Source of the DNA: Clostridium beijerinckii
GTDB taxonomy: Bacteria > Bacillota > Clostridia > Clostridiales > Clostridiaceae
Assembly: GCF_018223745.1 (NCBI RefSeq)
Contig: NZ_CP073653.1
Span: 5,679,501 to 5,743,500 of the forward strand
DNA: 64,000 nucleotides
Reading direction: 5' to 3'
The stretch's first letter is position 1. Every line of letters begins with the position of its first letter. Below the pieces are notes generated by a model. It saw nothing but the letters and a program-made list of their open reading frames with translations. It did no database searches and had not been told where the DNA came from. Below are positions 18,395 to 27,664 of this stretch, in pieces. Both the position numbers and the translations under genes were made by a program.

Positions 18395-19732
18395 ATGAAA
18401 AAGTATTCAATCTGTATCGTTGGCGGAGGAAGCCGTTATACACCAGATATGCTCGCAATGTTATGTAATCAAAAAGATAGATTCCCCTTAAGGAAAATTA
18501 TCTTATATGATAATGAAAGTGAACGTCAAAGTATAGTTGGAAAATATGCTGAAATCTTATTTAAGGAATATTATCCAGAACTCGAAGAAATTATATATAC
18601 TACTGATGAAAAAGAAGCCTTTAAAGATATAGACTTTGCACTTATGCAAATTCGTGCAGGAAGATTAAAAATGCGTGAAAAAGATGAAAAAATTTCATTA
18701 AAACATGGATGTCTTGGTCAAGAAACATGTGGTCCTGGAGGATTTGCTTATGGATTAAGAAGTGTTCCTGCTGTTATTGACATAATAAAAAATATTCGTA
18801 CTTATTCTCCAGAATGTTGGATTTTAAATTATTCAAACCCAGCTGCAATTGTTGCTGAAGCAACAAAGAGAGTATTTCCTAGTGATCATCGTATTATAAA
18901 CATTTGTGATATGCCAATTGCAATCATGGACATTTACGCAAGTGTGCTTGGCTTAAAAAGAAAAGATTTAGAGCCTAAATATTTTGGTTTAAATCATTTT
19001 GGCTGGTTCACCAATATCTTAGATAAAAAGACCGGAGAGGATTATTTACCTAAATTAAGAGAAATATTAAAAACCCCAGTAGATGTACAAACAGAACCTC
19101 TTTTTAAAGAACCTTCATGGAAAGCAACCTTTGACTTTATGAGTCAAATGATTAATGATTATGATGAATATCTGCCAAACACATATTTGCAATATTATTT
19201 ATACCCAAATAAAATGAGAGATAAAGAAAATCCCAAATACACACGTGCTAATGAAGTAATGGATGGAAATGAAAAAGAAACTTACGAAAGATTGCGTGAA
19301 ATTATTTCTCTAGGTACGATGCATGGTACCAAATATGAAATCACCAGTGATGTGGGATGCCATGCAGAATATATAGTTGATTTAGCAACAGCAATCGCAA
19401 ATAATACAAATGAAATCTTCTTAATAATTACGGAAAATAACGGAGCTATTCAAAATGTTTCATCTGGAATGATGGTAGAGGTTCCATGCCGTGTTGGAAG
19501 TAATGGTGTTGAACCATTAGCCGTAGGAAGTGTACCTACTTTTTACAAAGGACTTATGGAAAATCAATATGCATATGAAAAATTATCAGTGGACGCGTGC
19601 TTAGAAGGAAGCTATCAAAAAGCATTACAGGCACTTGTATTAAATCGTACAGTTGTAAATACTAATATTGCTAAAGAATTATTAAAAGATTTAATGGATG
19701 CAAACAAAGGTTATTGGAATGAGCTCCATTAG
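18395..19732 (+). CDS. GH4 6-phospho-alpha-glucosidase, module 1
   Basis: NAD- and metal-dependent hydrolase (MalH/GlvA group), 445 residues, acting on the 6-phosphate imported by the adjacent PTS. The NAD loop is CIVGGGSRYTP; metal ligands are C171 in NICDMP and H201 in GLNHFGW; D172 is the presumed catalytic acid of the 6-phospho-alpha-glucosidase branch (NICDMP rather than the NVP-type of beta enzymes). AAAAGGAG site; 21 bases after the PTS gene. Confidence 0.92.
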   Translation: MKKYSICIVGGGSRYTPDMLAMLCNQKDRFPLRKIILYDNESERQSIVGKYAEILFKEYYPELEEIIYTTDEKEAFKDIDFALMQIRAGRLKMREKDEKISLKHGCLGQETCGPGGFAYGLRSVPAVIDIIKNIRTYSPECWILNYSNPAAIVAEATKRVFPSDHRIINICDMPIAIMDIYASVLGLKRKDLEPKYFGLNHFGWFTNILDKKTGEDYLPKLREILKTPVDVQTEPLFKEPSWKATFDFMSQMINDYDEYLPNTYLQYYLYPNKMRDKENPKYTRANEVMDGNEKETYERLREIISLGTMHGTKYEITSDVGCHAEYIVDLATAIANNTNEIFLIITENNGAIQNVSSGMMVEVPCRVGSNGVEPLAVGSVPTFYKGLMENQYAYEKLSVDACLEGSYQKALQALVLNRTVVNTNIAKELLKDLMDANKGYWNELH

Positions 19733-19802
19733 AATCTAGCTAATTCATAACGTATGCAATCTATATACTTGATCAGACAATCTTCTCTGATACTTCAAAA
19801 TA

Positions 19803-19837
19803 AAACCAGGGTTTATTTTTAAACCCTGGTCTGTTTC
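19803..19837 (+). terminator. Terminator after module 1
   Basis: AACCAGGGTTT and AAACCCTGGT form a perfect stem around TTTTT-rich loop, followed by CTGTTT. About 70 bases after the GH4 stop codon. Confidence 0.75.
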
Positions 19838-20175
19838 GAAACAAGTGTACTTATGGGGACTTTAAAATCATTTTCGGACTAATCCTAAAATATTATTGTT
19901 AAAATCAATGTCCATGAGAACCACCTCTTTCAGTTATTATTGTGTGTAATATGAAATTAAATATACTAGAATATAAAACCATATATTCTAATATTACACT
20001 TTCAAGAGAAAACATGCCTTGCTATTTTCACTTAAGTGCAAATGGTAAGAACATGTTTTATTATTTTCTGGCTAATATCATTGTTTTTATATATTCATAA
20101 AACTATATGATTTAGAAATACTAATCTACAGATAATATAAAAACATCAGTTCGAATTTTTGCGATAAAAAAATAC
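19838..20175. other. Intergenic stretch with one strong hairpin
   Basis: No convincing gene. A long imperfect stem at 20008-20058 (AAAACATGCCTTGC with GGTAAGAACATGTTTT) is followed by ATTATTTT and could end transcription on plus. A 15-codon minus ORF (19868-19915) has a good GAGGTGG site but no recognisable product. Confidence 0.4.
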
Positions 20176-20334
20176 CTAAATACTTTTATTAATACTGTTC
20201 ATATATTCATTAATCAACTTATCTAGCTTTATACTAAGTTCTAATAATTCCTTATCATTTGTAATTATTTCCTTATTGTCAATTAATATATTTAATTCGT
20301 CTCTAGTTCTTTCAAGTTCACTCTTTATACCCAT
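20176..20334 (-). CDS. Spo0E-like aspartyl-phosphate phosphatase
   Basis: A 52-residue protein. The two-helix Spo0E pattern is clear: an N-terminal charged helix (ELERTRDELNILID) and a C-terminal helix with the family signature S-x-K/E-L-D-x-L-I-x-E-Y (SIKLDKLINEYM). Spo0E proteins dephosphorylate Spo0A and delay sporulation. Translation was read directly; a GGGAAG-like site lies upstream. It is monocistronic, followed on the minus strand by the intergenic stretch. The family is often missed by gene callers because of size. Confidence 0.75.
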   Translation of the reverse strand: MGIKSELERTRDELNILIDNKEIITNDKELLELSIKLDKLINEYMNSINKSI

Positions 20335-20439
20335 AGCTTTCGTTCTTCCCTATTCCTTAAATTTATACTTTATCCATATTATACAATAACAATGCATTAA
20401 TTTCAAACATATGTTCGTATACTTCTTATAATTATGATC

Positions 20440-20500
20440 TAGCACTATAAGCCCCCATTACGGACTTTCACCGATTAGTACGTGCCCATGCTGGGCACAC
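20440..20500 (-). mobile_element. 5' stub of a group II intron
   Basis: On the minus strand the segment begins GTGTGCCCAGCATGGGCACG and continues with the same domain I bases (TCGGTGAAAGTCCG, TAATGGGGGCT, ATAGTGCTA) as the 5' end of the complete intron at 54513-54453, with only a few differences. Homology then stops abruptly. It lies directly after a terminator hairpin, the insertion preference of class C introns. Either a truncated insertion or the leftover of a deletion. Confidence 0.8.
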
Positions 20501-20502
20501 CA

Positions 20503-20540
20503 AAAAAATAAGAGCTTATATTTCATAAACTCTTATTTTA
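20503..20540 (-). terminator. Terminator after the MFS efflux gene
   Basis: AATAAGAGTTTAT pairs with ATAAGCTCTTATT and is followed on the minus strand by TTTTT. It would end the marR-MFS transcript; the intron stub begins right behind it. A perfect palindrome (ATGAATAAAGGTA/TACCTTTATTCAT, 20637-20665) covers the MFS stop region as well. Confidence 0.7.
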
Positions 20541-20666
20541 CACAATGATGTCTGAAGCTCTTATATGTCCTATAAATATTTACATATATTTATAGTTACA
20601 TAGGAATATAGTTATCTTTTTAAATATGTTTCTATGAATAAAGGTATATATTTACCTTTATTCATA

Positions 20667-22115
20667 TTAAACTTTAAACTGGTGCTCCAAATGCATATTA
20701 GAGCTTTTCAGCTTTTTACTTCTTAGTCTTAAAAAAGTCAAGGCAGCACCGATTAAGCTTATTACTGCAGCCGCTATATATACAGTTCTCATAGCATATA
20801 TAAAAGCATCATTTCTCCCTGCTACAAAATCTGTAACACGGTATCCAATTATAGAACTCATCATGCTATATAAAAGCGTTGTAGCTAAAGCTATCCCACA
20901 TACCATTCCCAAGTTTCTTACAAGAGCATTTACACTTCCTGCAATTCCAAGTTTCTCTTTCGGTACTGTTGACATTATCAAAGAATTATTAGGCGATTGA
21001 AATAATCCCATACCAATAGACATAATTCCTATGAATATTATTGTGATTATTACAGTTGAATTTACATTTAAAGTGGACATTAATATTAAACCTAGGCTTA
21101 TAAGTATCAAACCTATGAAGGTTAAAAGCTCTGAACCAATTTTATCTGATAAGCTTCCACTAAGAGGTGCTACTACAGTTAAGAGTAATGGATAAACCAT
21201 CATTATTAATCCAGTATGTTCTGGTGTATAATTCATTACATCTTGAAGGTAAAATGGCAGAATAATATTGTTACAGAAGATTGCCACAAAAGTTACAAAT
21301 GCACAAAATATACTTAAAGAAAATAATTTATTGCTAAATATATTTAATTGTAATAGAGGATCTTCTTTTTTCTTTTCCACAAAAATAAATATTATAAATG
21401 AGACAATTGCGATGGCAAAGCTCAATAAAATCATTGGATCTGAAAAGCCAATATTCAACCCTTCATCTAAAGCTCCAAAGAGTGGAACTATTGCAAACAT
21501 AAATAATACAGCTCCTAAGATATCTAATTTTCCCTTAACTGTTTTATTCCCATTCGGTAACAATTTAATAGCATAAAATAATGCTATTACTCCAATAGGT
21601 ACATTTATCAAAAAAATATATTCCCAACTTGCTGCGCCTACTATTAGTCCTCCAAGTCCTGGTCCTATTAGAGATCCTAAAGCTACAGAAGTACCTAAAA
21701 ATCCAAGAGCTTTTCCTCTTTCATGTGGAGGGAATGTTTCTGTAATAATCCCTTGATTATTAGCCATAGTTCCAGCAGCGCCTATAGCTTGTACTATTCT
21801 TGCTAAAATAAGTATTGGAAAAGAATTTGTTATACCACATAGTAACGATCCAAGGGTAAATAATCCTAATCCGAATGTAAACATCTTGGATTTTCCAAGC
21901 ATGTCTCCAAGTCTTCCAAAAATCAATACTGTCCCAGCAATTACTATTAAATAACTTGTTGCAACTAATTGTATACTAGATGTTGTTACATTTAAAGCAG
22001 TAGCCATTTTAGGTAATGCTACATTTACAATGCTACCATCTAGAGCAGACATAACTGTAAACATTAAAACTATTACTAATATGGACCATTTGCTTCTATT
22101 TTTTATATTTTCCAT
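20667..22115 (-). CDS. MFS drug efflux transporter, DHA2 (14-helix) family
   Basis: About 482 residues with 14 hydrophobic segments. The family motifs are D-rich motif C region (LDGSIVNVALPKMATAL), motif A (GRLGDMLGKSKMF), RIVQAIGAAGTM and GPGLGGLIVG. Predicted proton-coupled export of toxic compounds. GGGAGG 6 bases before the ATG at 22115 fixes the start; the frame is open nine codons further. It follows the MarR gene with 53 bases between, a classical regulator-pump operon. Substrate unknown. Confidence 0.92.
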   Translation of the reverse strand: MENIKNRSKWSILVIVLMFTVMSALDGSIVNVALPKMATALNVTTSSIQLVATSYLIVIAGTVLIFGRLGDMLGKSKMFTFGLGLFTLGSLLCGITNSFPILILARIVQAIGAAGTMANNQGIITETFPPHERGKALGFLGTSVALGSLIGPGLGGLIVGAASWEYIFLINVPIGVIALFYAIKLLPNGNKTVKGKLDILGAVLFMFAIVPLFGALDEGLNIGFSDPMILLSFAIAIVSFIIFIFVEKKKEDPLLQLNIFSNKLFSLSIFCAFVTFVAIFCNNIILPFYLQDVMNYTPEHTGLIMMVYPLLLTVVAPLSGSLSDKIGSELLTFIGLILISLGLILMSTLNVNSTVIITIIFIGIMSIGMGLFQSPNNSLIMSTVPKEKLGIAGSVNALVRNLGMVCGIALATTLLYSMMSSIIGYRVTDFVAGRNDAFIYAMRTVYIAAAVISLIGAALTFLRLRSKKLKSSNMHLEHQFKV

Positions 22116-22168
22116 AAATTTTCCTCCCTTGTCACTTGTCAATATTTAACTTACATAACCATATTACC

Positions 22169-22612
22169 TTAATTCTCAAATTCGTTTAATCTTCGGATAT
22201 TGATTAGAATTTTCTTTAAAGACTGCATTGTAATTAACATTTCTGCTTCTGATACATCTTCTGTTATTAAACTCATCAACGTTTGAACATCTTCATGAAT
22301 TTTGGGCAATACTTCTTTAGCTTTCTCTGTTAGATATAATTTATAAGATCTGCTATCTTTTTCATCTTGTTCTCTATAAACGTAACCAAGATCTACTAAT
22401 TTTGTAATTGTTCTTGCAGACATTGCCTTGTCATTACCAAGTTCTTTGCTTAAGCCGTTTTGGCTTATACCTTCGTTTCCTTCAAGATTAAACAAATATG
22501 GGCTGGAACCACTGCTTAATCCATATTTTTTTAAGGCCTTTTCTAAATACATTTGCTTATATCTAAAAATTTTACTTGTAATCATTATGAGGTTCATGCT
22601 TTCAACATCCAT
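22169..22612 (-). CDS. MarR family repressor of the efflux operon
   Basis: About 147 residues with the winged helix core (ISQNGLSKELGNDKAMSARTITKL) and wing (REQDEKDSRSYKLYLTEKAKE). AAGGAG lies upstream of two nearby ATGs; 22612 has the better spacing. The promoter carries palindromes, so autoregulation together with the pump is likely. Confidence 0.9.
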   Translation of the reverse strand: MDVESMNLIMITSKIFRYKQMYLEKALKKYGLSSGSSPYLFNLEGNEGISQNGLSKELGNDKAMSARTITKLVDLGYVYREQDEKDSRSYKLYLTEKAKEVLPKIHEDVQTLMSLITEDVSEAEMLITMQSLKKILINIRRLNEFEN

Positions 22613-22652
22613 AATCATTCTCTCCTTATAATATAATTGATTAGTCTACTAT

Positions 22653-22682
22653 ATTATATTTACACTGTGTTGACTTGTCAAC
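22653..22682 (-). promoter_or_regulatory. Consensus promoter with overlapping MarR-type operator
   Basis: On the minus strand TTGACA (22681-22676), exactly 17 bases, then TATAAT (22658-22653): a perfect vegetative promoter for marR-MFS. The palindrome GTTGACTTGTCAAC (22669-22682) covers the -35 box, and TTGATTAGTC follows the -10, so a repressor would block polymerase. Confidence 0.85.
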
Positions 22683-22937
22683 GTTTATAGTGGAACAATT
22701 TTACTTCATATAATATAAATATTCTATTTATATTCACATAATCTTGATCATCATACAACCCGTTCTCACAACAGACTTATATAAATTACTTTTGAATAAT
22801 CTTTTTAATTATTGAAAGCATGGTAATTGATCTCTTACTACAAAGTGATAATATAACAGCTCATTGTCCATATTTACTTATAAACATTATCAAATTTATA
22901 CTTTTAAAATTTATCATCTTATCATATTGCAATATAA

Positions 22938-22983
22938 TTGATTAGTCAACAATACTTTATCATCGTCAAGTTGACTAATCAAC
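22938..22983. repeat. Second operator-like dyad, copy of the marR control region
   Basis: TTGATTAGTCAAC and GTTGACTAATCAA form a perfect 13-base inverted repeat with a 20-base spacer. The flank ATATAATTGATTAGTC is identical to that at the marR promoter about 300 bases away. On plus, TTGACT-16-TATTAT could be a promoter, but no gene follows. The rest of 22684-23120 shows nothing else recognisable. Confidence 0.6.
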
Positions 22984-23120
22984 CTATTGTAGTATTATCT
23001 CCCATCCACGCTCGCATAAAGCGTTGGTTGCATCACCCTATTTTGATTAGAATATAGCTGGAAAATTAACGTCTTATACGGTAGTTTGAGGTATGATTTG
23101 GACAACTTAAAAATATTAAA

Positions 23121-23162
23121 AAATGCCTGAGTGCTTAGTTTTACTTAGCACTCAGGCATTCT
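23121..23162 (-). terminator. Terminator copy beside the tRNA-Ser remnant
   Basis: AATGCCTGAGTGCTAAG and CTAAGCACTCAGGCATT form a strong stem. Sequence and position match the terminator behind the intact tRNA-Ser at 28511-28556, supporting a duplicated tRNA 3' flank. Confidence 0.7.
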
Positions 23163-23177
23163 TCACATCTTATTTCA

Positions 23178-23200
23178 TGGCGGAGAGAAGGGGATTTGAA
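23178..23200 (-). other. Partial tRNA-Ser 3' end (attachment-site scar)
   Basis: Twenty-three bases are identical to the last 23 bases of tRNA-Ser(GGA), including the encoded CCA (28574-28596), then identity stops within the T arm. This is what an integrative element that targets a tRNA 3' end leaves at its far side. Confidence 0.75.
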
Positions 23201-23264
23201 AGCTTTCTCGTCATTTCTGTAACCTTAGTTTTTCCAAAGCTTTCAATCCTATTTTTCATTATTT

Positions 23265-23303
23265 GATTACAATACTGATTACAAAAAATATGGTAGATTA
23301 CAA
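23265..23303. repeat. Three GATTACAA direct repeats
   Basis: GATTACAA occurs at 23265, 23277 and 23296, beside the tRNA scar. The short spacing suggests recombinase arm or excisionase binding sites (inference). Confidence 0.45.
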
Positions 23304-23323
23304 TCTTTTGAGGTAAACTACGG

Positions 23324-23597
23324 TTAGTCTATATCAATCTTCATACCCTCAAAGTCATAAAACCACGCTTGTAACTTATTATTAGTCACATAGCATTCTT
23401 GTCCTATAACTTTAATAGGCGATTGTTTATTATCTATAATTTTTTAAATTTTGTTCTTCCCATCTTAAACATATTCATTAAATCTTCTTTATCTCATATT
23501 TTAATCTGCTTGTTTTTTGCCACCTCTGCCTTTATCTCAGTCATCACTTCTTCTTTTAATTGTTTTTTAACTCTTCAATTATTCCTTTTTCCATCAT
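23324..23597 (-). pseudogene. Broken excisionase-like helix-turn-helix gene
   Basis: Reading the minus strand from ATG 23597 (GGAG site) gives a protein interrupted by a frameshift in an A-run, one TGA (after KNKQIKI) and a second frameshift after GRTKFKK. The pieces join as a MerR/excisionase-type helix-turn-helix (EDLMNMFKMGRTKF, then IDNKQSPIKVIGQECYVTNN, then KLQAWFYDFEG). Such proteins sit next to attachment sites in integrative elements. Its neighbours are the tRNA scar and the direct repeats, which supports that reading. Confidence 0.55.
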
Positions 23598-23897
23598 CAC
23601 GAACACTCCGAAAAATATATTTCAGTTTTAACTGATGATAGAAATAATTTATGTTAAAAACTAAATCTACTTCATGATTCAATTCTCCCTATTTTAACTA
23701 ACCAACTTCAAATCATTTTTTACGCACATACCTAAAATTATCTGATGATGCAGAATATGTTATAAACAGATATATAAATTAACGAGTTGTGCTAGTTATC
23801 TATACACTTACATAACAAGGGAAACAGGTCTATAATTTCAAATCTTATTATTAGACTTGAATTGCACACTATTCCCTTTATTATCCATATTAATTGG
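23598..23897. other. Intergenic, nothing recognised
   Basis: AT-rich, no convincing ORF. ACAAGGGAAACAGG...  with a later TTCCCTTT near 23817-23880 may form a weak hairpin behind the EIIA gene. Confidence 0.3.
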
Positions 23898-24374
23898 CTA
23901 TTGTGAGATTTTCATTATCTCAGCTCCAGTTTGCTTGTCTCCAAAATATTTAATAATATTTCTATCCGCATGATTAATTATGACAACTGGAATTATTGTA
24001 TTAATCCCTTTATTTTTCATGAACTCAAAGTCTACTTTTATAAGTTTTTTACCTGTAGTTACTTCGTCACCTTCATTTATTAACACTTCAAAACCTTCAC
24101 CATTTAAATTAACTGTTTCTAATCCAATATGAATTATTATTTCTAAATCATCACTACTCTTTAGTAAAATTGCATGCTTAGTTTTAAAAATTTGAGCTAC
24201 ATAACCATTTACTGGTGAGCATATAATATTATCTTCAGGAATTACTGCAATACCTTCACCCATAATTTTATCAGAAAACACTGGATCTGGGACTTCGGAA
24301 ATATCAACAATTTTCCCCTTTATCGGAGAATATATTACAATATCATTTTTTTTCTTAAATAATTTACTAAACAT
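23898..24374 (-). CDS. PTS glucose-type EIIA, module 2
   Basis: Soluble phosphocarrier of 158 residues, glucose family. The active histidine is H82 (IIHIGLETVNLNGEGF) with the partner H67 (TKHAILL); the N-terminal SPIKGKIVDISEVPDPVFSDKIMGEG pattern is complete. It passes phosphate to the IIB domain of the IICB encoded 10 bases upstream. Because module 1 and the sucrose permease lack a IIA, this protein may serve them too (inference). Confidence 0.93.
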   Translation of the reverse strand: MFSKLFKKKNDIVIYSPIKGKIVDISEVPDPVFSDKIMGEGIAVIPEDNIICSPVNGYVAQIFKTKHAILLKSSDDLEIIIHIGLETVNLNGEGFEVLINEGDEVTTGKKLIKVDFEFMKNKGINTIIPVVIINHADRNIIKYFGDKQTGAEIMKISQ

Positions 24375-24384
24375 ATATAATCAC

Positions 24385-25941
24385 CTATTCCATTCCAAGT
24401 AAATCTCTTACTTGAGTTTTATAAACATCAGCTTTTGCTCCATAGATGACCTGAACACCATCTTTAACCTTAACAACTCCATTAGCACCAAGTTTCTTCC
24501 ATATATTATCATCTTTAACCATAGACATATCATTAACAGAAACCCTCAATCTTGTAAAGCAGGCATCTACACTTTTAATATTATTTTTTCCTCCAAGTGC
24601 ATCGACTATATCATTAATTATTGTATTACTTGATGAAACTACTGAAATTTCTTCTGAATCTTCTTCAAGTTCTCGTCCTGGAGTTTTTAAATCCCATTTT
24701 TTTATTGCAAATTTGAAACTGAAATAGTATAAACAAAAATATATTACACCTACTATAGGAACAAATATCCAGTGAGAACCTTTATCTGATTGCATAATTC
24801 CATTAAATATAAAGCTTAAGAAAGGTCCACCAAAAGCTGCACTTCCAGGTATATTAATTTGTAACAAATAAGTTACAAGATAAGCAGTTCCTGCAAATAT
24901 AGCATGAATTCCATATAATGCTGGTGCTACAAATAAAAATGCAAATTCAATTGGTTCTGTAATTCCAGAAAAGAAGGCTGGAATTACTGCTGCAAGAAAA
25001 AATCCCCCTATAACTTTTTTTCTTTCAGGCTTTGCACACTTATACATAGCCAAAGCTGCCCCTGGCAATCCAAACATAGATTCTATAACTTTACCATTCA
25101 TAGCAAATCTAGTGACATCAATATTAAACATTTCTCCTGGAGTAGCTAACTGAGCCTGATAAATATTAACAGCACCTTCAACTACTTTTCCACCTATCTC
25201 CATACTACCACCAAGACTTGTAAAGAAAAATGGAAGATATACAAAATGATGAAGTCCAAAAGGAAGAAGAGCTCGCTCAGCTAGACCGTATATCATAGAT
25301 CCATAAGCACCAGAGTTTTTAATTAATATACTTAATTCAATTAATATACCTTGAATAAAAGGCCATACTACAGACAATGCTAATCCTAAAATTAATGATC
25401 CGATAATAGAAACCATTGGGACAAATTTTGTACCACTAAATATTGATAAAACAGGAGGTAAAGATATATTATAATATTTATTATGTAGATAAACGATTAA
25501 AAATCCTACTATTATTCCACCAAAAACTCCTGTATCAACTGTTGGAACTCCTAGTATATTTGATTGTCCTACAAGCAGTTTATCTGGGTTTATTTTACCA
25601 AGATTAATAAGTAAGGCGCTCATGGTTACATTCATAACCATATATCCTAAAAAAGCAGATAAAGCTGCAATACCTTTCTCTTTTTTTGCATAACCTATAG
25701 TTATTGATATTGCAAAGATTGCCGGCAAATTATTAAATACAATTGATCCTGATGATTTAAGCAAACTAAAAAACAACTTGAAAAATGGCATTTGCAAAAA
25801 AGGCATCGTTTTCATTACAGATGGGCTTAAAAATGCAGACCCAATTCCCATTAATATACCAGCAATTGGCAATATAAGTATTGGGGTCATTAATACTTTT
25901 CCTAATTGTTGAAATTTAGAGAAATAGCTTGTATTTGTCAT
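24385..25941 (-). CDS. PTS alpha-glucoside-type EIICB, module 2
   Basis: 518 residues. IIC domain with about 10 membrane spans, LPFGLHHFVYLPF histidine motif and SGITEPIEFAFLF signature; C-terminal IIB domain with phosphoryl cysteine in DACFTRLRVSV. AGGAGG site. It lies between the GH4 and IIA genes in one operon. The loop after VDTGVFGG and the IPGSAAFGGPF segment differ from module 1 and 3 permeases, so substrate range may differ. Confidence 0.93.
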   Translation of the reverse strand: MTNTSYFSKFQQLGKVLMTPILILPIAGILMGIGSAFLSPSVMKTMPFLQMPFFKLFFSLLKSSGSIVFNNLPAIFAISITIGYAKKEKGIAALSAFLGYMVMNVTMSALLINLGKINPDKLLVGQSNILGVPTVDTGVFGGIIVGFLIVYLHNKYYNISLPPVLSIFSGTKFVPMVSIIGSLILGLALSVVWPFIQGILIELSILIKNSGAYGSMIYGLAERALLPFGLHHFVYLPFFFTSLGGSMEIGGKVVEGAVNIYQAQLATPGEMFNIDVTRFAMNGKVIESMFGLPGAALAMYKCAKPERKKVIGGFFLAAVIPAFFSGITEPIEFAFLFVAPALYGIHAIFAGTAYLVTYLLQINIPGSAAFGGPFLSFIFNGIMQSDKGSHWIFVPIVGVIYFCLYYFSFKFAIKKWDLKTPGRELEEDSEEISVVSSSNTIINDIVDALGGKNNIKSVDACFTRLRVSVNDMSMVKDDNIWKKLGANGVVKVKDGVQVIYGAKADVYKTQVRDLLGME

Positions 25942-26031
25942 TTATTCTTCCTCCTAATATAATAATTATTTCATATTTTATTAGAATATTGGTACTGTTT
26001 TTTAATATACCAATATTCTATTTAAATCTTA

Positions 26032-27354
26032 TTATTTAAATTCAGGCCAATACTCCTTGTTGGCTTCTATTAATTTATCAAGTACCGCTCTTGCTTTTTT
26101 AGCAGATACGATAGTTCTGTTCATAGTTAATGCCTGTAACGCTTTTTCATATGAACCTTCAAAATAAGCATCTACTGTTAATTTTTCATAAGCTGATTGT
26201 GATTCAATTAGACCTTTGTAAAATGTAGGGATTTTACCTACTGAAAGAGGCCTTGGTCCATTTGCTGTCATTATCGAAGCAACTTCAACCATTACATCAT
26301 CATCTAAATTTGAAATTATTCCATTATTTTTTACAATTACGATATATATTTTTTTAAGATTATAAGCAATAGATTCAGCCACTTCTATCATAAATTCACT
26401 GTGTGCATCATTATGAACCATCACAGAACCTTCTACAGTACCAGCTTTAGCGACTCTTCTACATTCTTCAAAAACTCTCTTTTCTCTTCCATCCATAACT
26501 TCATTTGCTCTTGTATAATCTGGATTTAAATGACTAACTTTATAATCAGGATAATAATAATATTGTAAATAAGTATTTGGAAGATATTCTGGGAAATCAT
26601 TAACCATATCCTGTACCATTGCATAAGTATCTAACCATGATTTATCTCTTTGCTCTGCATCTACAGGAATAAATCCCCTTTCTTTTATTACTTTTCTAAG
26701 TTCTGGAACCAAATCGTTTCCATTTTCATCATATAAATTAGTAAACCATCCAAAATGATTTAATCCAAAATAAACTGGTTCAAAGTTTTTCGAATCTTTT
26801 CCCAAAACTCTGCCATAAGAACGTAATAAATTAACTGGTTGATCACATATATTTAAAACTCTCTTATCTTCTGGAAATTCTCTTCTTAATGCCTCTGCCA
26901 CTATAGCAGCTGGATTTGTATAATTTAATATCCAAGCATCTTTAGAATACTTTCTTATATCCTTTATTGTTTTAATCATGTCTTTTATAGATCTAAGACC
27001 ATACGCAAATCCTCCAGCACCACAGGTTTCTTGCCCTATTACGCCTAAGCTTAAAGGAATTTTTTCATCCTTTTCCCTCATCTTATAACCACCGGTTCTC
27101 ATTTGCATAATTACAAAGTCAACATCTATATAAGCTTCTTCAACCTTTGTAGTGTATCTAAAATCCAATTCAGGGTATCTTTCATTAAACAATACTTTTG
27201 CATAATTTGCAATTGTTTCTTGACGTTCTTTATCTATATCGAACAAAATCAATCTATTTATAGGAAACCTGTCCTTTAATTTACATAAACTTGCGAGAAG
27301 TCCTGGAGTCCATGTACTACCTCCACCAACTAATGATACATTGAATTTTTTCAT
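26032..27354 (-). CDS. GH4 6-phospho-alpha-glucosidase, module 2
   Basis: 440 residues. NAD loop SLVGGGSTWTP, metal-site Cys in NICDQP and His in GLNHFGWF, with the catalytic Asp next to the Cys. Note Q instead of M in NICDQP, unlike modules 1 and 3. It should hydrolyse the phosphorylated alpha-glucoside imported by the next gene. AAGGGG site. Divergent from its RpiR regulator. Confidence 0.92.
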   Translation of the reverse strand: MKKFNVSLVGGGSTWTPGLLASLCKLKDRFPINRLILFDIDKERQETIANYAKVLFNERYPELDFRYTTKVEEAYIDVDFVIMQMRTGGYKMREKDEKIPLSLGVIGQETCGAGGFAYGLRSIKDMIKTIKDIRKYSKDAWILNYTNPAAIVAEALRREFPEDKRVLNICDQPVNLLRSYGRVLGKDSKNFEPVYFGLNHFGWFTNLYDENGNDLVPELRKVIKERGFIPVDAEQRDKSWLDTYAMVQDMVNDFPEYLPNTYLQYYYYPDYKVSHLNPDYTRANEVMDGREKRVFEECRRVAKAGTVEGSVMVHNDAHSEFMIEVAESIAYNLKKIYIVIVKNNGIISNLDDDVMVEVASIMTANGPRPLSVGKIPTFYKGLIESQSAYEKLTVDAYFEGSYEKALQALTMNRTIVSAKKARAVLDKLIEANKEYWPEFK

Positions 27355-27534
27355 CTAAAACATCCCCTTATATATCTACTGTACAAGGTATTATTAATCC
27401 CTTGTCATAGAAATTTTAACACTCTTTCATGTGGTACCATTCATGATACTTTTAGTATAATGTGATATTATCAATAAGAGAAGGGTTTAAACAGCTTTAG
27501 AAAATTTTTTCACATATAGTATAATGTACATTTA

Positions 27535-27574
27535 TGAAAATATTTTCATTTGTGTGTTATAATTAGTAACACAC
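27535..27574. promoter_or_regulatory. Two operator-like palindromes in the module 2 divergent region
   Basis: TGAAAATATTTTCA (27535-27548) is a perfect palindrome. GTGTGTTA and TAACACAC (27552-27559, 27567-27574) form a perfect 8-base dyad that encloses TTATAAT, a -10-like box reading towards rpiR. Good candidates for RpiR control of both directions. Confidence 0.55.
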
Positions 27575-27664
27575 AACATCATATTTCTTTTACTAGAATG
27601 GTGCAAAATTTTGTGATGTTTCCAATTTTCTGCTCTTTGTGATATTCTTTTAAGGAGGCACTTT

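Noticed and set aside
19868..19915. 15-codon minus ORF with good ribosome site (MDIDFNNNILGLVRK)
   Set aside because: Too short to support without conservation data; no processing or export partner nearby.
23399..23635. Plus-strand ORF rich in Phe, Leu and Ser
   Set aside because: It lies opposite the excisionase-like remnant and in T-rich DNA; no ribosome site or family pattern.
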